This document shows, one piece after another, positions 1 through 7,819 of a stretch of 13,729 nucleotides of DNA. The stretch spans positions 1 through 13,729 of the forward strand of contig JAJYBO010000054.1 in the NCBI GenBank assembly GCA_021778975.1, in the 5' to 3' direction. The position numbers and the translations under genes were made by a program. A model generated the notes under the pieces. The model did not search any database. It was not told the DNA's origin and saw only the letters and a list, made by a program, of their open reading frames with translations. This stretch comes from Deltaproteobacteria bacterium. GTDB lineage: Bacteria > Desulfobacterota > Desulfobacteria > Desulfobacterales > Desulfatirhabdiaceae. Positions within the stretch are counted from its first letter, which is position 1, and each line of letters starts with the position of its first letter.

Positions 1-1406
1 CTGCCTTTCACGATCTGGTGCACCATCTGCATGGTCTTATCCATCGGCACGCCGCCATAAACGCCGGTGACGTTGGGCAGATGATCCGTATCGGATTTCC
101 CGGCCTTGATGATGAACGGATTCGCGACGGTGGCGAACACGATCGGACCTTTGAATTTGGTTATGGCGGCCTGAGTGCAGCCGGTGGAAATGGCGACCAC
201 CAGATCCATCCGGTTTGAAATGAATTTATCCAGAATGGTATTGACCGTCGCCATATCGCCGCTGGCGTCTTCGACATCGAACACGCAGTTCTTGCCGTTC
301 TGATAGCCGAGTTCCGCCATTTCTTTCAGAAATGCGTCCCGTGTGATGTTCAGAATGCTGTGATCCGTCAGTTGCACCACACCGATGCGAAACGTTTTCC
401 CGCCGCCGGAATGCTTCGTCATCCAGATTCTGGCGCCATAATATCCGGCCAGCAGCAGAATCACCACGCTCGCCGCCGCATATGACCGGCGATTGCGGTG
501 AAAAGAGGCGGCAATCCGTTCTCGAAAAGATGTTTTTCCGGTTCCGGAACTTCCGACGGAGCCTGACAGCACCAGTGTCGCCAGCACAAAGACAGCGGTC
601 AACAGCTTCAGGTCAATGGGGTTCATACCGGCAAACAGGGCAAAAGCGATCATCCACCGGAACAGGACGGCTCCGATGATGACGCTAAGAATTTTGATAT
701 AAATCGAACGCTTGCGCAGAATTGATTCACCGATAATGACCGACGCCAGCCCGATGACCACCGTTCCGATGCCCATGCCGATGTCAGCAAACCCCTGATA
801 CTGCGCCACCAGCCCGCCGGAAATCCCCACCAGTCCGTTGGCCATGGCAACGCCCAGTATTTTCATCCGGTTCACATGGATGCCGTTGGCCGCCGCCATG
901 ACCGGATTATTGCCGGTGGCCCTCATGGCGATTCCCAGGTCGGTTTCAAAGAAAAGCGATATCGCCAGCCAGAAAATCGCAAGAAAAACGCCCATTACCA
1001 GGGCTGTCCAGAGTTCGGAGGAAAGTCCGGGATTGATCCGGCTGATCCAGGTGAACAAAGTGGTCTGATTCAGCAGGGGGATGTTGGAGCGCCCCATGAT
1101 GTGCAGGTTTACGGAATAAAGGGCGGTCATCACCAGAATACCGGCCAGAAGCCCGTGGATCTGAAGCCGGGTGGTAATCAGCGCAGTGGCCGCACCGGCC
1201 ATCATGCCAACGACAAACCCGGCCAGAAGCGCCAGCAGTGGATTGAATCCCGCCGATATCATCACCGCCGTGGCCGCGGCGCCGGAGGTGAAACTTCCAT
1301 CCACCGTGATATCCGGAAAGTCATGGATCCGGAATGTGATAAAAACGCCGATGGCCATGACGGCATACAGCCATCCCAGATTTAATGCGCCGATCCAGAG
1401 TTCCAT
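1..1406 (-). CDS. ABC transporter permease fused to substrate-binding protein (C-terminus off window)
   Basis: One uninterrupted frame of 468 codons runs from the ATG at 1404-1406 to the window edge. Residues ~1-285 are a polytopic permease of the BPD_transp_2 / CmpB (COG4120) type, with the recognisable stretches NLHIMGRSNIPLL and MRATGNNPVMAAANGI. A cytosolic-looking linker (~286-308) follows, then one hydrophobic segment (~309-327, SYAAASVVILLLAGYYG). After it comes an ABC_sub_bind / CmpA-type (COG2984) periplasmic domain opening FRIGVVQLTDHSILN, with DLVVAISTGCTQAA further on. In most bacteria these are two genes, the binding protein being a lipoprotein; here the internal hydrophobic segment would anchor the binding domain outside the membrane. 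Its substrate is unknown; relatives handle amino acids such as tryptophan. The ATPase gene is not in the window and probably lies beyond position 1. The gene starts 5 nt after the STAS gene's stop, so the two are co-transcribed. Family is certain, substrate is not. Confidence 0.9.
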   Translation of the reverse strand, partial: MELWIGALNLGWLYAVMAIGVFITFRIHDFPDITVDGSFTSGAAATAVMISAGFNPLLALLAGFVVGMMAGAATALITTRLQIHGLLAGILVMTALYSVNLHIMGRSNIPLLNQTTLFTWISRINPGLSSELWTALVMGVFLAIFWLAISLFFETDLGIAMRATGNNPVMAAANGIHVNRMKILGVAMANGLVGISGGLVAQYQGFADIGMGIGTVVIGLASVIIGESILRKRSIYIKILSVIIGAVLFRWMIAFALFAGMNPIDLKLLTAVFVLATLVLSGSVGSSGTGKTSFRERIAASFHRNRRSYAAASVVILLLAGYYGARIWMTKHSGGGKTFRIGVVQLTDHSILNITRDAFLKEMAELGYQNGKNCVFDVEDASGDMATVNTILDKFISNRMDLVVAISTGCTQAAITKFKGPIVFATVANPFIIKAGKSDTDHLPNVTGVYGGVPMDKTMQMVHQIVKG

Positions 1407-1411
1407 AAATG

Positions 1412-2629
1412 TTATATTTCCAGTTCGATAATACCGATCATTCCGTGATGAAAACAGGACTGACCCATCAGATGCTGCACACAGGAGACCGGAAGCTCGG
1501 TTGTGATCCGCTGCAGCTCATGTTCAAACTGATCCAGGTGTTTGCTGAGAGGCTCGCGGGAAAATATGCCGGCGTGGCAGTGAATGCGGCTGCCCCTGGC
1601 AAAGAGTTCCTGAATGGGCCGAGAGGCCGCGGACACATGATGGGCGATCAGTCCGGCGCCGGCCACGATATGATGCACATGTGCCGGTTCGACCGGAAAA
1701 TGGATCCATCGCTGAAAATTTTCGGTGTCAAATATGGGTTTGCCGTTGGCGGGACGGTTTTCAGCCAGCGGCGTCTGCCGCAGGTGCATACCCCACAGAC
1801 CGCTGCTTTCGGCCAGCAGGACAAATCCAAGAATGCGGTCAGGGATGATTTTCCCTATAATTTGCGCCAGCCGGTCCAACTCGACCGGCCCGGTCTGGCC
1901 CTCAAAAGAGATCAGGTGAGAAAATTCGCCGCCAAATCCCAAACCGTGCAGAAACGGATAAAGGACATTTTCGGCGGTTTGGGGAGAACACAGCATGAAA
2001 TCCGCGGCCGGCCGTTTGACCGCCGGATAAAAAAACAGGCTGTGATTGAGAACGACGGCTTCGCCGAAAAAATGCCGGTAATCGTCATAGGCATCTCCTA
2101 CTGTTGCCAGACCTGCACCGTACTGGATGTCGGAAGCCCTGACCATGACAACATCGGACGCTTCGTATCGCGAATCCGCCAGTTTTTCCTGGGAACCGAT
2201 GATGGACAGCTTTCCAGGGGGGCTGCTGCGATGGATGCAGCGCAGAGAAACCCCTTCAATATCCATCTGCGTTTCATGGACGGCTGTCGGCGCCGCGCCT
2301 GTTGCGGCAGTGACGGCCTCGGGGCTGTCATAAATCTGGAACAGCAGATTGAACCCGCTCATGGTCAATATATCCACCACCGCCGGCGTCGGCTGGCAGA
2401 TCGCAATTTCGCCTCCGGCCTTTTTCAACTGCTTCTGCGCCGTCAGCAGCACCCGCAGCGCCAGGCTGCTCATATAGTGAGCCGCTCCCATGTCCAGAAT
2501 CAGTTGCCGATGTCCTGAGGTAATCAATTCATTGAGACATCTTTCCACATCCGGCGCGGTCATGCTGTCCATTCTGCCGCTGATGCGGATCCAGGGCAGG
2601 CCGTTGGTGTGGGTGACGACAATATCCAT
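1412..2629 (-). CDS. STAS-domain protein with large unassigned C-terminal region
   Basis: The protein has 405 residues. Residues ~1-105 form a STAS domain of the anti-sigma-factor-antagonist class: the strand RQLILDMGAAHYMSS is followed by the helix LALRVLLTAQKQLKKAG. A Ser pair at 54-55 sits in the loop where such antagonists are phosphorylated, but the usual Gly after it is replaced (SSLAL), so exact equivalence of the phosphosite is uncertain. Typical antagonists are only ~100-120 residues; the remaining ~290 residues here match nothing I recognise. That part holds His-rich patches (HVHHIV, AHHV, CFHHGM) and two Cys near the end. The start is supported by a strong Shine-Dalgarno 8 nt upstream. 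It heads an operon with the permease/binding-protein fusion, so it may sense or gate that transporter, but this is inference. A role in a partner-switching cascade is possible, though no anti-sigma kinase or phosphatase is in view. Confidence 0.85.
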   Translation of the reverse strand: MDIVVTHTNGLPWIRISGRMDSMTAPDVERCLNELITSGHRQLILDMGAAHYMSSLALRVLLTAQKQLKKAGGEIAICQPTPAVVDILTMSGFNLLFQIYDSPEAVTAATGAAPTAVHETQMDIEGVSLRCIHRSSPPGKLSIIGSQEKLADSRYEASDVVMVRASDIQYGAGLATVGDAYDDYRHFFGEAVVLNHSLFFYPAVKRPAADFMLCSPQTAENVLYPFLHGLGFGGEFSHLISFEGQTGPVELDRLAQIIGKIIPDRILGFVLLAESSGLWGMHLRQTPLAENRPANGKPIFDTENFQRWIHFPVEPAHVHHIVAGAGLIAHHVSAASRPIQELFARGSRIHCHAGIFSREPLSKHLDQFEHELQRITTELPVSCVQHLMGQSCFHHGMIGIIELEI

Positions 2630-2709
2630 TATGGAATCTCCTTCTTAATAGCTGTATTCCCGCGCCCATCTTCCCGCCTGAGCCAGGACGGCAAAGGCAG
2701 GCCCTTATT
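2630..2709. other. Spacer between hsdR and the STAS gene
   Basis: This 80-nt gap marks the downstream end of the restriction operon. Besides the STAS ribosome-binding site it contains only a weak GCCTG/CAGGC inverted repeat with a 17-nt loop and no following T-run, so I do not call a terminator. No promoter is obvious. No direct repeat that would mark an insertion border was found by eye against the 11623-11733 spacer. Confidence 0.5.
2638..2643 (-). promoter_or_regulatory. Shine-Dalgarno of the STAS gene
   Basis: AAGGAG on the minus strand, with 8 nt to the ATG at 2627-2629. It fixes the start of the STAS gene and shows that the gene can be translated independently of hsdR, which ends 80 nt upstream. 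Confidence 0.8.
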
Positions 2710-5700
2710 TCACGCATCATGAGTCAATTCTTCTGCAATCAATTCAGCCTGTTTCAGCACTGTTTCCGTTGCCAGCATTTGCATATCCGGTGGATAGCCA
2801 TACTGTCGCAAAATACGCTTCACTATTACTTTCAACTTTGCTTTGACGCTTTCTTTTATGGTCCAGTCAATAGAGGCGTTTTCTTTTACTTTTTCATAAA
2901 GTACGACCGCAAGTCCACGGAGCTTGTCTTTTTCCATTATCTGTTTTGCGCTGTCATTATTTGCAATAGCAGTGTAGAAGGCATATTCATACTCGGACAG
3001 GCCCATTTCCTGGGGCTCTTTATCCATTTCATGGATTTCTTTGGAGAGATTGATCAACTCCTCAATCACTTCTGCGGCGCTCAGAATCTTGTTGTGGTAT
3101 CTCTTGATAGAGTTTTCAAGCATTTCCATGAGCGATCGGCTTTGAATCAGGTTCTTTTTGGTGCGTCCCTTGATTTCGTCATTCAAGAGTTTTTTCAAAA
3201 CCTCGAGGGCGATGTTCTTGTGCTCCATGTTCTTGACTTCGAGAAGAAAATCATCGGAGAGGATGGAAATATCCGGCTTTTTAATACCGGCGGCATCGAA
3301 AATGTCAATGACTTTTTCGGTGACCAGGGCTTTGTCGATGACCTGTCGAATAGCGGTTTCAATTTCTTCATCCGTCTTTCCAGCGCCTGTGCTGTCAAAT
3401 TTGACCAGTCGTGACTTGATCGCCTGGAAGAAAGCCACTTCATCTTTGGCGTCCATAGCCTGATCGTGTGGAATGGCAATGGAGAAGACCTGGGACAAGG
3501 CCGAAACTTCGTCAATGAATCGCTTCTTACCATTTTCCAAACCGAGAATATGTTCTTCGGCACCGAGAATAATAGACAACTTCTTGCTGGTATCAGTCTC
3601 GAAATAATGTTCATATGCGAAGCTATGGAACATTTGCGATACGACTTCGATTTTTTCGAGCATCAACTGAACGGCTTGTTCCTGGGTTGTGGCAGGGTCG
3701 CCCCTGCCGCCTGCATCGGAATAAAATGAGAGAGCCTTTTTCAGGTCTAAGGCAATTCCCAAATAGTCCACAATCAACCCGCCCGTCTTGTCTTTGTAAA
3801 CCCGATTAACACGAGCAATGGCCTGCATCAGGTTGTGCCCCTTCATCGGTTTGTCAATGTAGAGGGTGTGTAACGATGGTACGTCAAATCCGGTCAGCCA
3901 CATATCGCGGACAATGACCAGTTTCAGTTCATCGTCTGGATCTTTCATGCGGTCGGCCAGGGAGCGACGCTGTTCTTTCGTGGTGTGATACTTCGATATT
4001 TCGGGACCATCCGACGAAGCGGAGGTCATCACAACCTTGATGACGCCTTTCTTCAGGTCGTCGCTGTGCCACTCGGGCTTAATGGTGATGATTTCTTTGT
4101 AGAGTCCGGCGGCAATCCGGCGGCTCATGGTGACGATCATCGCCTTTCCTTCCATAACGGATTGGCGGGCCTCAAAATGGGTAATGATGTCTCGGGCTAC
4201 CTGTTTGATTCTGTCGGCGCTGCCGATGAGGGCTTCCAACTGGGTCCACTTGGCTTTGGCCTTTTGTGTTTCTGAGACTTCATCTGGGGCCAATTCATCG
4301 TCCAGGTCTTTAATGAGCTTTTTGCCTTCATCACTCAGGATGATTTTTGCAAGGCGGCTCTCGTAGTAGATGCGTACAGTGGCTCCATCCTGAACGGCCT
4401 GGGCTATGTCGTAGATATCAACGTAGTTACCAAAAACGGCAGGCGTGTTGACGTCGGTGTTTTCGATCGGTGTGCCGGTAAAGCCAAGGTAGGTCGCGTT
4501 GGGAAGGGCGTCGCGCATGTACTTGGCAAAGCCATAGACAACTTTTTTGCCGATGACATTGCCGTTGGCGTCTTTGTCGTCAATGGTTTTTGGCTTGAAG
4601 CCGTATTGGGTACGGTGCGCTTCGTCGGCAATGACGATGATATTCGTTCGGTCGGATAGCTTCTCGTAAACATTGCCCTCTTCGGGCTGAAACTTCTGGA
4701 TCGTGGTGAACACCACGCCGCCTGATGCCACCTTGAGCAATTCTTTCAGGTGTTCTCGGTCTTCCGCCTGTACCGGTTCCTGCCGCAACAACTGCCTTGA
4801 CGCGGCGAAGGTGTCAAAGAGCTGGTCGTCCAGGTCGTTCCGATCGGTAATAACCAATACAGTCGGGTTGTCCATGGCAAGCACGATCTTTCCGGTGTAG
4901 AAGACCATGGAAAGTGATTTGCCCGACCCTTGCGTGTGCCAGACCACGCCGCCCTTTTTGTCGCCGGCCGGCTGGGTTTTGACGCCGGCCACACCGTAGC
5001 TTTCCGGACTCTCACAAGCAATCATGCCAGAAGAATCCGCTTTTTCCTTTCTCACAAACCCCGAAGCTCGCAAGGTTGATTCCACGGCGCGGTTGACCGC
5101 AAAATACTGGTGATAGGCCGCAAGCTTTTTGACGGTCTGAATCGTAATGATACCGGTATCTTTATCTTCTTTCTTGGATTTCTCAAACACAATGAAATGT
5201 CGCACCAAATCAAGCAAGGTAGCCTTGTTCAGCATCCCCTGGCTGAGAATTTCCAGTTGACTGACCAGAGGGGAAGCTTCCACTTTGCCGTCGGCGGTTT
5301 TCCAGGCCATAAAGCGGCTGAACCCGGACGAAAGGGTTCCGGCCCTGGCTTCCAGTCCATCGGAGATCACCAGAAATCCGTTGCAGGCAAACAGGGACGG
5401 AATAGTCTGTTTGTAGGTCTGCAACTGCTTGAAGGCTGAGTGGACCGTGGCGTTCTCATCGGCGGGGTTTTTAAGCTCGATGACGACCAGAGGAATACCA
5501 TTGACAAACAAAATTACATCGGGGCGTTTGTTGACGTGGTTTTCGATGATGGTGAACTGATTGAGCACCACAAAGTCGTTGTTTTCAGGTTGGCGGAAAT
5601 TTATCAGCCACACCAGATCGCCGCGTACCTGCCCGTCCTTCTGATAGTTGACCCTGACACCCTCGGTGAGGAGACGATGAAAAGCCTCGTTGTTGGCGAT

Positions 5701-5949
5701 GAGATCAGCCGTGGCAAGACGCTGAATCTGCATGATGGCGTCTTCGCGGGCGTCGGCGGGAACGGCTGGATTGATGCGACTAACGGCGTTTCGCAGCCGG
5801 TCGGTCAGAAAGACTTCCTCGAAGAATGCGCGTTCCGGGGTGTCGCTGTCAGGAGCGATGGAAGGGCCGTAAATGTACCGGTAGCCCTGTTTTTCCAGAA
5901 GGTTGATGGCGAAGGATTCGATTTCGGATTCGGTGATTTTAGTTTTCAT
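2710..5949 (-). CDS. hsdR: Type I restriction enzyme, R (endonuclease/translocase) subunit
   Basis: This 1079-residue protein is the motor and nuclease of a type I restriction system. With HsdM and HsdS it translocates unmethylated DNA using ATP and cuts far from the site. The N-terminal PD-(D/E)xK nuclease is intact: Asp144, then Glu158-Leu-Lys160, then QxxxY at 175-179. The SF2 translocase follows, with Walker A HTQGSGKS (~338-345), DEAH at 442-445, TGTP at 491-494 and a motif VI-like QAIARVNRV. The C-terminal ~200 residues resemble the DUF3387 helical region that contacts the methylase core. The length is typical and no catalytic residue is missing, so it should be active. Its start overlaps the preceding AlbA_2 gene by 11 bp (5939-5949), implying coupled translation. 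It is the last gene of the locus. Confidence 0.97.
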   Translation of the reverse strand: MKTKITESEIESFAINLLEKQGYRYIYGPSIAPDSDTPERAFFEEVFLTDRLRNAVSRINPAVPADAREDAIMQIQRLATADLIANNEAFHRLLTEGVRVNYQKDGQVRGDLVWLINFRQPENNDFVVLNQFTIIENHVNKRPDVILFVNGIPLVVIELKNPADENATVHSAFKQLQTYKQTIPSLFACNGFLVISDGLEARAGTLSSGFSRFMAWKTADGKVEASPLVSQLEILSQGMLNKATLLDLVRHFIVFEKSKKEDKDTGIITIQTVKKLAAYHQYFAVNRAVESTLRASGFVRKEKADSSGMIACESPESYGVAGVKTQPAGDKKGGVVWHTQGSGKSLSMVFYTGKIVLAMDNPTVLVITDRNDLDDQLFDTFAASRQLLRQEPVQAEDREHLKELLKVASGGVVFTTIQKFQPEEGNVYEKLSDRTNIIVIADEAHRTQYGFKPKTIDDKDANGNVIGKKVVYGFAKYMRDALPNATYLGFTGTPIENTDVNTPAVFGNYVDIYDIAQAVQDGATVRIYYESRLAKIILSDEGKKLIKDLDDELAPDEVSETQKAKAKWTQLEALIGSADRIKQVARDIITHFEARQSVMEGKAMIVTMSRRIAAGLYKEIITIKPEWHSDDLKKGVIKVVMTSASSDGPEISKYHTTKEQRRSLADRMKDPDDELKLVIVRDMWLTGFDVPSLHTLYIDKPMKGHNLMQAIARVNRVYKDKTGGLIVDYLGIALDLKKALSFYSDAGGRGDPATTQEQAVQLMLEKIEVVSQMFHSFAYEHYFETDTSKKLSIILGAEEHILGLENGKKRFIDEVSALSQVFSIAIPHDQAMDAKDEVAFFQAIKSRLVKFDSTGAGKTDEEIETAIRQVIDKALVTEKVIDIFDAAGIKKPDISILSDDFLLEVKNMEHKNIALEVLKKLLNDEIKGRTKKNLIQSRSLMEMLENSIKRYHNKILSAAEVIEELINLSKEIHEMDKEPQEMGLSEYEYAFYTAIANNDSAKQIMEKDKLRGLAVVLYEKVKENASIDWTIKESVKAKLKVIVKRILRQYGYPPDMQMLATETVLKQAELIAEELTHDA

Positions 5950-7819
5950 TTTTAATCCTGTACGCCTGCTGGGGATGATTTGGCGTCTCCGGGTATCTCA
6001 ACCGCAGTTTCTTAGCCGCGATCATGCGCGTCAAATATTGATCCTGCAATGCTTTGTTGTCACGATCCAGTAGTTTGCCTAACTCGGCAAGGGTAAGCCA
6101 TTGGTCGCGACAAAGGATTAAGATCAGCTCTTGCATTTTATTCGCCGCAAGTTTTCGAGGCATTCGGAAGAAATTCCACTCGGAAAGTTTTTTTGATAGT
6201 AAGGCTGTCAAATCTGGGGAGCTCAACGTCAAATCTGGGGAGCTAAACTTCAAATCTGGGAAGCTAAACTTCAAATCTGGGGAGCTCTCGGTCAATTCCA
6301 GGGCAAAACCCTGCTTTTGGCGAGAACCTCTGATGAAATAAATCGAAGCCCGAGTTTCGCCTTCCTTTTCCAGAAAACCTTCTTTCACTAAGCTTGCCAG
6401 CATATCAGAAATGTCCTTGGTATGAGCCGTGCAGAGCGTTTTCATCCGTGAATGGGACACAGCCCCTTCCGTCTCGGCCGTCAGAAGTGCGATCTTCTGG
6501 AGTTCCGTCAAAAGATGGAATCCTTTGCCAAAAATCATTTCAAGGTGCTTTACGCTTTCTTCCGGGAGCAAGCTAAGGGTCCGTAATTCCAATAAGGTCT
6601 GTTCATGGATTGGGTCTTCATACAACAAAGGCGCGCGCCAATGTTGCGAATTCCATGATTTAAGAATACTCGGTATGCCGGAACCCGCATGATCCCCCAG
6701 TCCCACAAAGCGAAAGAGGTTTTGAATTCCATGGTTTCGGCAATCGCTGATACCGCCGGTAATAGCTTGCTCCAGCGAAACCCGCATCAAGCCCGGATTG
6801 CGGAAGCCGAACATGTCGGGCCTTTTTACGACCAAAATGGATACCCTGCCGGTATAATCGGCATGTATGAGCGTATTGGTCAGGGCTTCGCGCAAGGCCT
6901 GATGAACGGGCGTGTCATCAATTCGAGTGGCACCCTGCAATCGGAAGGGAATCTTGAGGTCTGCTGTCAGCTTGTGGATTACTTTCTGATAGAAGTCATA
7001 GATGTTTCCCGACCAGGTATCGTCGGGAATGATTCGGTCCACCCATCTCAGTTCAGTTTTGGGTTCCGGTCGTTCCTGATAGTCGACCATGTAATGAGGG
7101 AAATATTCTTTGATGGAATTATACCGGCCAAACATCAAAAGACCCGCAATGCGTAATCCTTTCTTGCCTGTTTGACGATCTATACCTATTGCCCCAATCT
7201 GTAGAAGGAAATGTTCCAGCGAAAGGTCGAGCCAGGGACTTGTGGGCTTCAGCGCGGAAAAACGGTTTCTGTAGCCATTGACCGTCTCTTGATCCAGATC
7301 GGCAAGTCCATAGTGTTCCAGTATCCGGTCATCCCGACTGTCTTCTACGGCTTCGGCCATCATCCGCTTAATGGTTTCTTCGTCCGCCCGATAGTCCCCT
7401 TCGTGGCGTCGGATATAGGTGTTCCCGATAGGATTACTTTTCAGATAGACAGGGCGGTCCTGCCTCCGTGCGCGGGGAACGTGGATGTGCAGAATGGAAA
7501 GACCGTTTACTTCAATGACGTCCACATCGGAATCACGCAGTATGTTTTTGTTGACGTGTTTTGTCGAATTGATATTGTCCCAAAAAGCTTTGCGGACTCT
7601 CTGGATATCCTTGATTCCCTTGCAGACAAACTGGTGGTCTTCGGTTTCTTCGACCCCGAGGTAAATGTCGCCCCCGGCGGAATTGGCCATCGCCGAATAA
7701 CTTTCCCACACGCTGGCCGGTATTTCCCCATCGCCTTTGCGACCCTGTGCGGCCTTGCACTCAACGTCAGTCGTTTCGACCAGCGTTTCCAGGAAAGAAA
7801 GAAATTCTACGACCATCAT
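5939..7819 (-). CDS. AlbA_2 (Schlafen-like) / divergent ATPase protein in the RM operon
   Basis: This 626-residue protein is of the RecG-related COG2865 type. Residues ~15-141 are an AlbA_2 (Schlafen-AlbA_2) domain: VECKAA near 19-24, NSAGGDIYLGVEE at 46-58 and TYIRRHEGD at 134-142. Residues ~300-390 are an HATPase_c_4-type region, with EALTNTLIHADY at 311-322 and the glycine-rich GLGDHAGSGIPS at 373-384. Two winged-helix-like segments follow (~435-495 and ~560-620). Between them lie four heptad repeats of the form SSPDLxx (~512-539). Such proteins are usually thought to bind nucleic acid, and some AlbA_2 proteins act in phage defence or regulation; the biochemical activity here is unknown. 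It sits between hsdS and hsdR, overlapping hsdS by 4 bp (7816-7819) and hsdR by 11 bp, so it is made in step with the restriction enzyme. A second ATG directly follows the first, and either could serve as the start. Confidence 0.88.
   Translation of the reverse strand: MMVVEFLSFLETLVETTDVECKAAQGRKGDGEIPASVWESYSAMANSAGGDIYLGVEETEDHQFVCKGIKDIQRVRKAFWDNINSTKHVNKNILRDSDVDVIEVNGLSILHIHVPRARRQDRPVYLKSNPIGNTYIRRHEGDYRADEETIKRMMAEAVEDSRDDRILEHYGLADLDQETVNGYRNRFSALKPTSPWLDLSLEHFLLQIGAIGIDRQTGKKGLRIAGLLMFGRYNSIKEYFPHYMVDYQERPEPKTELRWVDRIIPDDTWSGNIYDFYQKVIHKLTADLKIPFRLQGATRIDDTPVHQALREALTNTLIHADYTGRVSILVVKRPDMFGFRNPGLMRVSLEQAITGGISDCRNHGIQNLFRFVGLGDHAGSGIPSILKSWNSQHWRAPLLYEDPIHEQTLLELRTLSLLPEESVKHLEMIFGKGFHLLTELQKIALLTAETEGAVSHSRMKTLCTAHTKDISDMLASLVKEGFLEKEGETRASIYFIRGSRQKQGFALELTESSPDLKFSFPDLKFSSPDLTLSSPDLTALLSKKLSEWNFFRMPRKLAANKMQELILILCRDQWLTLAELGKLLDRDNKALQDQYLTRMIAAKKLRLRYPETPNHPQQAYRIKNEN
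6207..6290. repeat. Four tandem 21-bp in-frame repeats inside the AlbA_2 gene
   Basis: Four consecutive 21-bp units begin at 6207, 6228, 6249 and 6270, each containing TCAAATCTGGGGAGCT or a one-base variant of it (unit 3 has GGGAAGCT). A decayed fifth start (GTCAATTCC) follows. On the coding strand they give four heptads (SSPDLKF, SFPDLKF, SSPDLTL, SSPDLTA). A multiple of three keeps the frame, so copy number can change without breaking the protein. Confidence 0.95.

Noticed and set aside
1409..2518. Long open frame on the plus strand (369 codons)
   Set aside because: It lies wholly antisense to the STAS gene, has no family character in its translation and no ribosome-binding site. It is a by-product of the GC-rich coding strand.
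2650..2709. Possible terminator after hsdR
   Set aside because: There is only a 5-bp stem with a long loop and no T-run, so it is not convincing.
6207..6290. CRISPR-like array
   Set aside because: The 21-bp units are contiguous, with no spacers, lie inside a gene and keep its frame; this is a coding minisatellite.
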